The notes under the pieces are model-generated. The model saw nothing but the letters and a program-made list of their open reading frames with translations. It ran no database searches and was not told where the DNA came from. The position numbers and the translations under genes are program-made. From positions 1,897,197 through 1,961,196 of the forward strand of contig NC_033636.1 of the NCBI RefSeq assembly GCF_001540865.1: 64,000 nt of DNA. The letters are read 5' to 3'. This stretch comes from Ananas comosus (lineage: Eukaryota; Streptophyta; Magnoliopsida; Poales; Bromeliaceae). Shown piece after piece: positions 11,762 to 22,987 of this stretch (positions within the stretch are counted from its first letter, which is position 1; each line of letters begins with the position of its first letter).

Positions 11762-12323
11762 AGGAAAACTTCAAATACCACCCCTGTGGTTTCGCACTTT
11801 TTCACTTTAGTACCCTGTGGTTTAAAATGCATCAATTTAGTACTCTGTGGTTTCATTTTTCTCTTTTTGTCGGCTCCTTTGTTAATATTTTGTTAAATTA
11901 TATATAAAAAACTTCAGATACCCTACCTAGGTTTATCGAATATTCACTTTACTACCTTTTAGTTTTAACTTTATCACTGATTTTTTTTTCCTCCGTTAAT
12001 ATTTCATTAAATTATATACAAAAAACTTTAGATAACCTACCTAGGTTTATCGAATATTCACTTTACTACCCTTTAGTTTTAACTTTGTCACTGATTTAAC
12101 GGAAAAAAATTAGCGAGATGGATAATAAAAAGAGAAAAATGAAACCACAGGGTACTAACTTGATACACTTTAAAGCACAGGGTACTTACTTGATACACTG
12201 TAAACCATAGGGTACTAAAGTGAGAAAGTGTGAAACCGCAGGGGCTAACTTGATACATTTTAAACCACAGGGTACTAAAGTGAGAAAGTGTGAAACCACA
12301 AGAGGGGTATTTGAAGTTTTCTC
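11762..12323. mobile_element. Mutator-type MITE with 9-bp target duplication
   Basis: Long terminal inverted repeats begin GAAAACTTCAAATACC and end GGTATTTGAAGTTTTC, and continue through several tandem units built around GGTACTAAAGTGAGAAAGTG and AAACCACAGGGTACTAA. A perfect 9-bp direct duplication AATCAAGAA lies on each side (11753-11761, 12324-12332), the target size of Mutator-like elements. The interior also holds a direct repeat of a CCTAGGTTTATCGAATATTC unit. Non-coding. A truncated relative is at 22672-22987. Confidence 0.88.
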
Positions 12324-14802
12324 AATCAAGAATACAAAACAAGCAATTGTAATAACTAGCAGCCAACATTGACAATTTTTTAAGATAAACAAACCATTAG
12401 ATAGTCTTTTGGCATCATAATGATGTAATTGGAAAAATCCATGAAACCACCATTTCCACTTGCATCAGATCCTATAATCTAAGCATTGAGCCTCTATTTT
12501 CATATTAATCTACCAAATTTATTGATGACTTGGAACCCTCTCTAGAAGGGATATTTAACTGGGTTAGTTAAAGCGGCTTGCTGGCGCAGAGAAGGAGAGA
12601 AGGGGGTTTATGCTTGAGATCGTTTAGCAATTCCAAACTATTTTTGCAATTAGGGGTCATATGCATGTTACTCAGGCTAGCGCACTGAAGAATTGAAATT
12701 ATTTCCATTCAACCGAACACAATAAAGAGAAATTCACAACAGTGGAAAACAAAAGTAATTGATATGCATGTTCAAGTTGGGAGATCTATTTGGGCGTGAT
12801 CCCTTTTTTGAGGCGCTTGAGGTGCTTAGCTAACCATTAACCCTCCCCTGTTGTGAAATAAACAAAGAAAGAAAGAAAAAAGGCTTTTAAGATCTTACAC
12901 TTAACCTCTCACTGTTTGTGCAATTTGTAACTTGTTTTCATCATTGCTTTGTGAGAATATGGTGCTGAAAATATTTGACACGACTTATTTAATTTTAAAG
13001 TTTGGCAAATAAATAAATAAATATTATAAAATAAAGTTTAATATTAAGTAAATAGAATTTGGCTAGCGTAAGATGAGGCATGCACAAAGCACTTTACTAG
13101 AGAGGCAATTGCCCCTCCATGGCGAGGGTACCTGGCAAATCGATGTAGCGATACTACTCTCCTGGAACTCCTGAATCTCCTCTGTTGATACGGCTTAAAA
13201 GAAGTGCTAATTGGGTTGTATTCCGGCTTTAGGGGGTCTCAGTTGTCTAAATCTTGATATAAAATTGAAGAAAGTATATTTATACTAGCAAAGAAGATGA
13301 AAGAGTTTTTTGGATGAAGAGGTGAAGGCTTTCTGCCTCCATAGGCCTCTCCAATCTCCAATCAATAATGGTTTAAAAGATGTTAACGTTGAAATATACT
13401 TCTTGTTCATTATGCTGGCTTGAATTAAGGAGTAATACCCTCTAATATTCCTCCATTATTTTAAGCTATTGCCCCGGCCATGTATTAGATTGCATGCTTG
13501 GTTCAAAAGATTATCCTGGCTAATAAATAGCTTGAAAGCCTTTCTTCATCAGACAGAGATGTAGTACATGGGCCAGAGTATCCTACGTTCCACAAAACAA
13601 GATTGAATTTGGAGAGAAGAGGGAACATTTTTGGCCATTGAGAAGTATGATGTGTTTGAGAATGAGGTGTTATATGTTCTTGTATGGTACACTAGTGGAA
13701 CAATGATAGAAGGGGATCAAGTTAACAAAGTGAACCAATATTGAGGGGGTTGAGTGTTTTTCTTTCTTTTAGCCTGTTTTTATAGTATTAAGTTGAAATG
13801 CTTCTAATAGCACCAAGGAATTGGTGTTTGTGAGTTTTTAGCTCTTGGATCCAAGACTTTGGCCATCGGATTGGAAGTTAAAAATGGTGGCTAATAATAG
13901 GCTGCCTATTGTGCATGACCCGAGGGCCAAAAAGTTAGATCCAAGGGCCAAAAAATGACAAGCACCAAATGCTTGGTGCCATTAGAAGCATACAAGCCAA
14001 ACTCATATTTATATATCGGTTATGTTATGTATTTATCATATTCGTATCTAAATAACATATACCGCATAGTTGGTAACAAAGTAGTAAACACCCTCTGTGA
14101 ACTCATCCCTACTAAATTATCTAGATATCTTCTGAGCTTATTCATAATCACCATTTTTAAGTCTCATTAGTACATGTATACCTTCTATGGCGTGACTATT
14201 AACTCTTCTTTACTTTGCACTTCACAAGGATGTAATGAGGAGATGGTCCTCTTCTTTTTTTTTTCTTTTTTTTTTTTCTTTTTTTGAGGAATTTACATCC
14301 AAATCATCGGATCAGTGTGAGTATAAAAAGATTCCTATTTACAAACTAGACTCTTGAATGTTAGATAAGAAAAAGCTTTTCTATTGCTATCAAAAGCCAT
14401 TTAAAGTTTACTATTTCTTTTGTCTCCTTCCAATAATGAGAATATGTGGCCTTTCCAGATTTTTTGCTGTCTAGCGGATCAAATTGATCGCAATTGCTGC
14501 AAGATCATTCTCCAAGATCTTTCCTATTTCTTTGAGCTTATATATCAGAAATGCTGATTTACTGCAGGTCAATAAGAACAAGTCAAGAGTTGCAAAATAA
14601 ATTGAATTTGGAAGGAGGGGGCGAAACAAATGAACATTGTTTCTCATTTATCGAGCTTCTGATTCTTATTTTCCAATCAGCACTGCAATGCATAAACCAG
14701 TAGAAAGGTCATGTTTAAATTAGAGTATAATATGTTTACATAAATGCATAGTAGCAATAATTGAACTTACAATTATAGTTTGTGTATTATAAAGCTTAAT
14801 GC
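12324..14802. other. Intergenic, no gene recognised
   Basis: Between the coiled-coil gene and the palindrome. It contains one MITE (13798-13991), poly-T runs near 14255-14285, and AT-rich sequence. A segment at 14474-14573 bounded by a CTAG and a CAG/GTCAAT could be an orphan exon, but no partner exons were found. Confidence 0.5.
13798..13991. mobile_element. Short MITE with 20-bp terminal inverted repeats
   Basis: It starts ATGCTTCTAATAGCACCAAG and ends CTTGGTGCCATTAGAAGCAT, inverted complements with one mismatch. The 194-bp interior is non-coding. No convincing target duplication was seen, so superfamily is left open. Confidence 0.8.
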
Positions 14803-14949
14803 CAGGCTTTTTTTGCAATTGGCCCCCTGGAAAAAATTAATTTTAAAAATAGCCCAAGTAATTTTATATTTGCAAAAATGGCCCTAGCTCTGCTATGCAG
14901 GCGTCACGTTAGCGCCATGCGGGCAGGACTGGGTTAAGATAGTTAAGTT

Positions 14950-15180
14950 GAATACGGTGAATTATTCATTGTGTCTAAACAGGGTGAATGGTTCACCGTG
15001 TTTACTATGTGACTTACAGCAATACTGGTGGACTTGGTGGATATACGAAGGGCGCAGACTTAGTGGATATACGAAGGGCGGGGGTAATACATTAAACATG
15101 GGAAACCGTTTACCGTGTCTAGACACGGGGAACAGCTCACCGTGTTGAGACACGGTGAATGGTTCACCGTGTTCAGTAGA
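14950..15180. repeat. Outer block of short palindromic repeats, left arm
   Basis: Several copies of ACACGGTGAACnnTTCACCGTGT-type units occur, each an inverted repeat in itself, separated by short spacers and by two copies of TGGATATACGAAGGGCG. The matching block of the right arm is at 21110-21352. Confidence 0.85.
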
Positions 15181-15548
15181 GTTACAGCACACTTACAATT
15201 AGCTTTGCACAATAAACGACTGAAATGCAACATCAACAACACAACAACAAATTCAATATAACAATACAAGAAATTCAACATCAACAATACAATAACAAAT
15301 CCAACACAACAATAAATCCAACAGAACATCAATAGACACGGATACCATATCATCACAACAGAATATCAAAAATTAAAACAAGTTTTTCAACAATATAGAA
15401 AGTTCGATGTAATTTAAAATTTACAAAAATATAATGTCATGTTCTCCTCTTAGTCCCTCGACCACGTCTACCTACACATCCCCTACCACGACCGCGACCG
15501 CGACCACGATCAACAGCATGCTCATCAAAAAGGCTTTATGATCTCTAA

Positions 15549-17759
15549 CTAATTGAGATGTTCGATAACAGCACCCTCAATAACTGGCTGAGTGTTCTGC
15601 GTCTCGACCACCCGTCTGATCTCGTGCTCTATCATAGCAGGTGTCGGTAGTATGTCTGGTCGTGGAGGAGCTGAAGAGGAGGGCTGATCTGTATGGAGAG
15701 ACTGTAACTGCCGTCGGCACGTACGATAAACAATATCAACTGGTCGAGATGGATCCTCTGGTACTGGTGCTAGTACTGGTGCTGGTACTGTGTCTGGATG
15801 ATAAGGTGGCTCCTTTATCGGTGAAGATGGTCTCGGTGGACTATACAATGGTATATGGCCCGACATCGATGATCCACCATGTTCTGCTGGCCATGGAGGT
15901 ACAGTGTGTGAAAGCGTAGGTAAAGTCTCCAAAATTGATTCCATTTGATCGGCAACCTGTGATAGAGCTTCTAATACTCCACCATATAGAATGTCTAGTA
16001 GGACACGTCTAATTGTATAATGTAATCTCTGCACGATATCAAGCTGAAATAAAAATACTATCATAAAGATTACACTAAACTTTCTTTATAAATAAAAATA
16101 AATATAAAGAGATATTATATATTAAAATCATACCAATACTCTCTCGACGTGACCACATGGCTGATACGCGAGGGGTGTCTGCTGTACTGGCCTAGATATC
16201 CACCTTTTGGTGATCCTCCAATACCATTGCATGTAAACAGTGGTAGCTCGTATAGTATCTGGATCTATCTCAGGGTCCACTTCTACTATATCCATCAATC
16301 TATCATCCCAACGCTGAATATATGAAGCATGATACGCCGCCCAATTTTTATCTGCTCTACCTCATGAAGTGATGCGAGATATGGCAAATACTGCTTCATG
16401 TATATGCTGTAACAGACTAAACTGCCGAAACACACGATCTGGAAGAAGCAGCTCAATAATATTGAAGCAGACTAAGGTGAGTCCTAAATCGCCAAAGCTG
16501 GAAGCCCGCTAGACAAAAAGGTGAGAGCGCCTCTAATACTGTATCTATTTAAGGCCTCCATGTAATCTATTGTGAAAAATACATATGCTTACTTACCCAA
16601 ATGTTTAAAATATAGTGTGCAGTTATAATAAGATTGAGTTACTTTCATTTACTTAAGACTCTAGTTGTTGATCAAGCTGATCACGATAAAACTCAATATC
16701 AGTAGTCCTGACATTGTCCCGAGAAACTAGCCTAGTATGCCACTTAATTCATTTATATTATATTAGTCATGATTAAATAGTATACAGAAAACTTAAAATG
16801 AAAAAAATTCTTACCTACACCCTAGTGGCATGTTGACAAGCTTAGACTGCGGTCCAACTATCTCAGAGCGGCCAATGTGCAGGTGGTCTCATGCCCATAT
16901 CTATACAAAAAGATAGTTAGAAATTACAGTAAAAACCATGACTTATTTAGTGCTAGTAAGGCAATGTACTTGAAGTAATATCCCGAAACAACAACACTCT
17001 ACCTTCCCCCTCATGCAAACATTTCCTAATGCCTGATATAGATGAGCTAATGCAGCTACACCGCATGCCAACTCACCGCAGATATCAAAATCCTCTAACA
17101 GTGGCAACCATTTCAAATGCACTCTATTCCCGCTTAGATTTGGCAACAAACTACATCCTATCATAAACAATATATATGCTACAATAGCAGGAGGTGCATC
17201 TAGGGCGATATTATAAAAATGATGGTATAACCGGTCTATCTTTATCTCACCGCCCCTAATATCCTCAGGAATCACCTCAAGAAGTAGCTTGCAGAGCTGT
17301 GGCCACTGATATGATGCCCCTCCGGTCACAGCCCCACTATGGACGCAGAGTCCAGTAATAATAGCGACGTCCATTAAAGTAATAGTCATCTCTCCGTATC
17401 GCATATGGAAAGTCTGCGTCTCTCTCCGCCACCTCTCGACTAATGATCCCAATAATGAGTGATCTAGCTGTAGGCGCCGCAATCGCGATACATAATAAAA
17501 TCTTGCTCGTCGCAATAGGTCCAAAACTGTAGGATGCTCAATTTGCCATCGGTTCATTTTACGGCTATGCTCCGTGAATTGAATAGGAGAATAACCCTGC
17601 ATGATTGTGAATGTCAGATCAATATTAGTATATAGTTTATAAGTAAATTTCAAATGTTTAAAAAAACATCACCTCTTTTCTAATCAAAGTGGATCTATGG
17701 TATGGCTGCTCAGTCAGCACGGATGTATCGATCGGTCCGGGCTCCTCATGATCGTCCAT
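15549..17759 (-). pseudogene. Plant mobile domain (PMD) gene, left arm
   Basis: Read on the minus strand. Exon 1 is 17759-17673 (ATG, 29 codons, starting MDD), exon 2 is 17596-16970 (209 codons); both are open, with matching phase and GT-AG sites. Exon 2 shows the hallmark PMD core: FHMRYGEMTITLMDVAIITGL, then AYILFMIGCSLLPNLSGNRV and HLKWLPLLEDFDICGELACG. Exon 3 (from 16900) has an in-frame TGA at 16891-16889 where the family has Trp, so the copy is broken. Later pieces retain GRADKNWAAYHASYIQRWDD-like and YMQWYWRITKRWI segments, and a Pro-rich tail reads to 15549. PMD proteins occur both as host silencing factors (MAIL1 family) and as passengers of Mutator and Ty3 elements; here the transposon setting is clear. 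Confidence 0.8.
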
Positions 17760-17840
17760 CTGAAATAGTCAAATAAAATCCGTGAGAAATAAAAGGATGT
17801 AATATGAGTACATAAGCATAAAATAAAAAAAAAATGAAGT

Positions 17841-18128
17841 TTAATTTTCATATAAAAAAATATAGCGACGACATCTCTCGGTCCTTCTTTGCTGATTTTC
17901 AGGACGTGTTTTATAATGATCAGGCTGTTTACATATACTACACTTGCCCCTCCTATTTCCAGCGCCTTCGTCCATAACATTACGGATACGCGTAGATTTG
18001 GATCGTCCCTTTTTCCTTCTCCCGTGTGGTGAAAGTATATGTGAATCATATGACTCGATCCAATAACGACGATCGGGAACGGGGTGGAACTGCGGTTCAT
18101 AAGCGTTACGATAGGATGCGGCGAACAC
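17841..18128 (-). pseudogene. Mutator transposase C-terminal fragment, left arm
   Basis: About 95 codons are open. They contain FHPVPDRRYWIESYDSHILS followed by a basic HGRRKKGRSKSTRIR segment and the start of a zinc knuckle, CSICKQPDHYKT. This is the order seen at the end of plant MULE (MURA-type) transposases: P-rich/basic tail then CX2CX4HX4C. The fourth zinc ligand is Arg here, so the knuckle is broken. The catalytic DDE domain and SWIM finger upstream are missing because the fragment is cut at the palindrome centre. Confidence 0.65.
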
Positions 18129-18147
18129 GGTGAACGATTCACCATGT

Positions 18148-18173
18148 GGTTTAGGGTTTAGGGTTTATAATTA
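18148..18173 (+). repeat. Palindrome spacer made of telomere-type repeat
   Basis: The only unpaired sequence between the arms is 26 bp. It contains TTTAGGGTTTAGGGTTTA (18150-18167): two and a half units of the plant telomere heptamer. The flanks (GAACGATTCACC left, GTGAATCGTTC right) are the innermost inverted bases. Confidence 0.85.
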
Positions 18174-18179
18174 CACAGT

Positions 18180-18460
18180 GAATCGTTCCCCGTATTCGCC
18201 GCATCTTATCATAACGCTTATGAACTGCAGTTCCACCCCGTTCCCGATCGTCGTTATTGGATCGAGTTATATAATTCACATATACTTTCACCACGCGGGA
18301 GAAGAAAAAATGGACGATCCAAATCTATGCGTATCCGTAATGTTATGGACGAAGGCGCTGGGAATAGGAGGGGCAAGTGTAGTATATGTAAACAGCATGA
18401 TCATTATAAAAACACGTTCTGAAAATCAGCAAAGAAGGATCGAGAAACGTCGTCGCTAGG
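18180..18460 (+). pseudogene. Mutator transposase C-terminal fragment, right arm
   Basis: Inverted copy of 17841-18128 with stops and frameshifts. The zinc-knuckle start CSICKQHDHYKN is readable (from about 18380) and is followed by TF and a stop instead of the expected Cys. Confidence 0.65.
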
Positions 18461-18561
18461 TTTTTTTATATGAAAATTATACTTAACTTTTTTTTTATTT
18501 TATGCTTACGCACTCATGTAACATCCTTTTGTTTCTCACGGATTTTATTTGACTATTTCAG

Positions 18562-20843
18562 ATGGACGATTACGAGGAGCCGGGATCGATAGATACATCC
18601 GTGCTGACTGCGCAGCCACACCATAGATGCACTTTGATTAGAGAGGAGGTGATGTTTTTTTAAACATTTGAAATATACTTATAAACTATATACTAATATT
18701 GATCTGACATTCACAATCATGCAGGGTTATTCTCCTGTTTAATTTACGGAGTATGGCCGTAAAATGAACCGATGGCAAATTGAGCATCCTACAGTTTTGA
18801 CCTATTGCGACGAGCAAGATTTTATTATGTATCGCGATTGCGGCGCCTACAGCTAGATCACTCATTATTGGGATCATTAGTCGAGAGATGGCGGAGGAGA
18901 GACGCAGACTTTCCATATGCGACACGGAGAGATGACTATTACTTTAATAGACGTCACTATTATTACTGGACTCTGCGTCCATGGTGGGGCTGTGACCGGA
19001 GGGGCATCATATCAGTGGCCACAGCTCTGCGAGCTACTTCTCGGAGTGGTTCCTGAGGATATTAGGGACGGTGAGATAAAGATAGACTGGTTATACCATG
19101 ATTTTCATAATATCGCCCTAGATGCACCTCCTGCTATTGTAGCATATATATTGTTTAAGATAGGATGTAGTTTGTTGCCAAATTTAAGCGGGAATAGAGT
19201 GCATTTGAAATGGTTGCCACTGTTAGAGGATTTTGATCTCTGCTGTGAGTTGGCATGGGGTGTAGCCATTAACTCATCTATATCAGGCATTAGGAAATGC
19301 TTGCCTAAGGGGGAAGGTAGGGTGTTGTTGTTTCGGGATATTACTTCAAGTACATTGCCTTACTAGCACTATATAAGTCATGGTTTTTACTGTAATTTCT
19401 AAACTATCTTTTTATATAGATATCGGCATGAGACCACCTGCACATTGGCTGCTCTGAGATAGTTGGACCGCAGTCTGAGCTTGTCAACATGCTACTAAGG
19501 TGTAGGTAAGAATTTTTTTCATTTTAAGTTTTCTATATAATATTTAATCATGACTAATATGATATAAATGAATTAAGTGAAATACTAGGCTAGCTTCTCG
19601 GGACAATGTCAAGACTACTGATATTGAGTTTTATCGTGATCAGCTTGATCAACAACTAGAGTCTTAAAGTAAATGAAAGTAACTCAATCTTATTATAACT
19701 GTACATTATTTTTTAAACATTTGGATAAGTAAGCATATGTATTTTTCACAATAGATTACATAGAGGTCTTATACAGATACAGTATTAGAGACGCTCCCAC
19801 CTTTTTGTCTAGCGGGCTCCCAACTTTGGCGATTTAGGATCACCTTAGATTGCTTCCATATTATTGAGCTGCATCTTCCAGATCGTGCGTTTCGACCGTT
19901 TGGTCTGTTACAGCATATACCTGAAGTAGTGGTTGTCATATCTCGCATCACTTCACGAGGTAGAGCAGATAAAAATTGGGCGGCGTATCATGCTTCATAT
20001 ATTCAGCGTTAGGATGATAGATTGATGGATATAGTAGAGGTGGACCCTGAGATAGATCCAGATATTATACGAGCTACCACTGTTTACATGCATTGGTATT
20101 GGAGGATCACCAGAAGGTGGATATCTAGGCCTGTACAGCAGACACCTCTCGCGTATTAGCCACGTGGTCACGTCGAGAGAGTATTGGTATGATTTTAATA
20201 TATAATATCTCTTTATATTTATTTTTATATATAAAGAAAGTTTAGTGTAATCTTTATGATAGTGCTTTTTTTCAAGTCAATATCGTGTAGAGATCACATT
20301 ACACGATTAAATGTGTCCTACCAGATATTCCATATGGCGGAATATTAGAAGCCCTATCACAAGTTGCTGGTCAAATGGAAGCTGTTTTGAAGACTTTATC
20401 TACGCTTCCACACATTGTACCTTCCACGGCCAGCAGAATATTGTGGACCATCGACGTCGGGCCATGTATCATTGTATAGTCCACCGAGGCCATCTTCATC
20501 AATAGAGGAGCCACCTTATCATCTAGACACAGTACCAGTACTAGTACCAGAGGATCCACTTCGACCAGTCGATATTGTTTATCGTAAGCGCAGACAGCAA
20601 TTGCAGTCTCTCCATACAGATCGGCCATCCTCTTCAACTCCTCCACGGCAGGACATACTACCGATACCTGCTATGATTGAGCACGAGATCAGACGGGTGA
20701 TCGAGATGCAGGACACTCAGCCAATTATTGAGGGTGTTGCTATCGAATATCTCGACCAGTTGGAGGCCGTAGAGTCCTTTGATGAGTATGGTGTTAATCG
20801 TGATTGTGGTCGTGGTAGGGTACGTGTAGGTAGACGTGGTTGA
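18562..20843 (+). pseudogene. Plant mobile domain (PMD) gene, right arm
   Basis: Inverted copy of the left-arm gene, more decayed. Exon 1 begins ATG at 18562. Exon 2 (from about 18725) has a TAA where the left arm has CAA, and a one-base deletion near 18800 shifts the frame. The PMD core is readable at 18917-19366 (MRHGEMTITLIDVTIITGL; CSLLPNLSGNRVHLKWLPLL). Exon 3 carries the same premature TGA as the left arm (19429-19431). The Pro-rich tail is readable at 20415-20843 and ends GRVRVGRRG before a TGA. Not functional. Confidence 0.78.
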
Positions 20844-21109
20844 GGGATTAGGAGGAGAACATGACATTATATTTTTGTAAATTTTATTACACCGAACTTT
20901 TTATATTGTTGAAAAACTTGCTTTAATTTTTGATATTATGTTGTGATGATATGGTATCCGTGTCTATTGGTGTTCTGTTGGATTTGTTGTTATATTGTTG
21001 ATGTTGAATTTTTTGTATTGTTGTATTGAATTTGTTATTGTATTATTGATGTTGTATTTCAGTTGTTTATTGCGCAAAACTAATTGTAAGTATGTTGTAT
21101 CTCTACTGA

Positions 21110-21352
21110 ACACGGTAAATCATTCACCGTGTCTAGACACGGTAAACGATTCCCCGTGTCTAGACACGGTGAACGATTTCTCGTGTTTAATGTATTACCT
21201 GCACCCTTCGTATATCCACAAAGTCTGCGCCCTTCGTATATCCACCAGTATTGTTGTAAGTCACATAGTAAACACGGTGAACGATTCACCGTGTCTATAC
21301 ACGATGAACCATTCACCGTGTTTAGACATGGTGAATGATTCATCGTATTCAA
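21110..21352. repeat. Outer block of short palindromic repeats, right arm
   Basis: Mirror of 14950-15180, with at least five units of the ACACGGTGAACGATTCACCGTGT type (for example around 21137-21175 and 21274-21345) and two copies of the CGCCCTTCGTATATCCAC spacer. Confidence 0.85.
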
Positions 21353-21520
21353 CTTAACTATCTGGCCCCTGCCCCGCCCGCATGGTGCTGACGTGATGCT
21401 TGCGTGGCAGCACTAGAACCATTTTTGCAAATATAAATTTGGTAGGACTGCAAATATAAATTTGGTAGGGCTATTTTTAAAATTAATTTTTTTCATGGGT
21501 CCAGTTGCAAGAAAATTCCC

Positions 21521-22330
21521 CAGACAAATTATTGCCTCCAGCACTGGATTTATTGGATTTATGTAGCAGTCCGCCGTGCCTCCGTCTGTGCATCACAAGA
21601 TCATGATCCAACTATACTGCAACTTATCAGACGGTGTAGAATGAATTATCAAATGTGAGAAGAGTATATATAGAGAGATAAAGATGCAACCACTGGATAC
21701 AGGTGATAATTTTGTGACGCAAGTTGCAAGATTAGGCTGCATAATAAAAGTTTTCAGACACTGGATTAATCATGTTCAAACGATCGTTCAAGTTGTCCAT
21801 CTGTTTTGCTGGAGTTATTTGATTGCTGGATATTGCTTCAGTGAATGTGTGTTGTATGCTAGAGTCAAAGTTTGTACTATGATATTTTACAGAAACAAAC
21901 TGTCAAACATTGAGTGACTTAGGGCCTGTTAGTTTTTGTGGATCTGAGGGTGAACTTGTGACTTCAAGAAAGTTATAGATATCGGCATTTGTTTCAACAA
22001 TGATGTCACAAGATTACTCGTACGTCCACTCACAATTGTACAGAGAGCACAGAGATCGGCCTTCCGACTTCTATAGGGTGGGAGGTGAGGTTGAATTCAT
22101 GAAACTCGTTAAGTTTCTCAGTTTCTGACCTCCCGCTTTCAAACAGCTGCTGCTTTGTGTAGTATGAGATTTTCACATATATAAATTAATCATTTAAAAC
22201 CACTGGAATAGCTGGCACAATTCTTGAAGGCCTGAAATTCTTGCTTCTATGTCTGTCTAGCCGTTGATGCTCGCCACTGTGATACTGCTAGTGTCGCATG
22301 AGGATGAGGCTGCACAATGGTTGACAGCAA
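21521..22330. other. Intergenic, no gene recognised
   Basis: A 77-codon ORF at 21684-21917 has no recognisable motif and no splice or promoter support. Nothing else stands out. Confidence 0.5.
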
Positions 22331-22633
22331 GGATTTAATTGCCGTGACAAAGGATCGTGCCGGCACAGTGCGGTACGATGCGTGCCAGTTAAAAAAAATT
22401 TTGTATACCGACACATAATAGTATGAAATATTTATTTTCTTTAGCAATAAAATATTTTAACTATTTATTATGTTTTTTTATCATATTTTTTAAACTTTAT
22501 TGAGAAAATTACTTACTTTTTAAAGAATAGAAGATTTTGAGCTGTGCTATCGGCACGAGATCTATATCGTGCCAGTGTTTTATTGGCACGGTATGGTGGA
22601 TACGGCCCGTCCCGACGAGTACTTAAAACCCTG
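22331..22633 (-). mobile_element. GGCACG-rich MITE
   Basis: It begins CAAGGATTTAATTGCC and ends GACGAGTACTTAAAACCCTG, with many GGCACG/CGTGCC words near both ends and an AT-rich middle containing ATATTTATTTTCTTTAG. It is the reverse-oriented relative of the copies nested at 55339-55983 in the symplekin gene. Non-coding. Confidence 0.7.
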
Positions 22634-22671
22634 ATTGACAGCTGCTACTTCCATTCGCTGATGGTGTTTTA

Positions 22672-22987
22672 TTCTCACTTTGCCCCCATGTGGTTTAAAA
22701 TGTATCAATTTACCCCGTGGTTTATTTTTTCTCTTTTTCTTATCAATTTCATTATTTTTTTTTCTTAAATCAATGATAAAGTTAAAATTAAAGGGTACTA
22801 AAATGAATATTTGATAAATCTTGATGAGTATCTGAAGTTTTTTGTATATAATTTAATGAAATATTAACGAAAAAGCTACCGAAAAGATAAAAACGAAACC
22901 ACAGGGAGGCAAATTGATACATTTTAAACCACAGGGGGGCAAAGTGAGAAACTACGAAACCACAGGGAGGGTTTTTGAAGTTTTCCC
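22672..22987. mobile_element. Truncated relative of the Mutator-type MITE
   Basis: It shares the CTCACTTTGCCCCC...GTGGTTTAAAATG units and the GGTTTTTGAAGTTTTC terminus with the 11762-12323 element, but the outermost left inverted repeat is missing. It starts about 40 bp after the neighbouring GGCACG MITE. Confidence 0.7.

Larger units (their letters stand above)
14803..21520. mobile_element. 6.7-kb palindrome of a PMD-carrying Mutator-like element
   Basis: Left arm 14803-18147 and right arm 18174-21520 are inverted copies of about 3.35 kb, differing by scattered substitutions and small indels. Each arm, read outward from the centre, contains the 3' end of a Mutator-like transposase gene, a multi-exon plant-mobile-domain gene, a block of palindromic repeats and a terminal AT-rich segment rich in TTTTTGCAA motifs. 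Both arms share a premature TGA in the third PMD exon (16891-16889 and 19429-19431). This suggests they arose by inverted duplication of one already damaged copy. The outer ends resemble transposon termini, but no target duplication is evident. The whole structure could fold into a long hairpin RNA if transcribed. Confidence 0.85.

Noticed and set aside
14474..14573. Possible orphan exon between CTAG and CAG/GTCAAT
   Set aside because: No neighbouring exon in compatible phase could be found on the plus strand.
14950..15180. CRISPR-like array of short palindromic units
   Set aside because: Spacers are irregular and partly repeated, the block is mirrored in the other palindrome arm, and this is plant DNA.
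21684..21917. 77-codon ORF beside the palindrome
   Set aside because: No motif, no promoter or splice evidence; length is within chance for AT-rich DNA.
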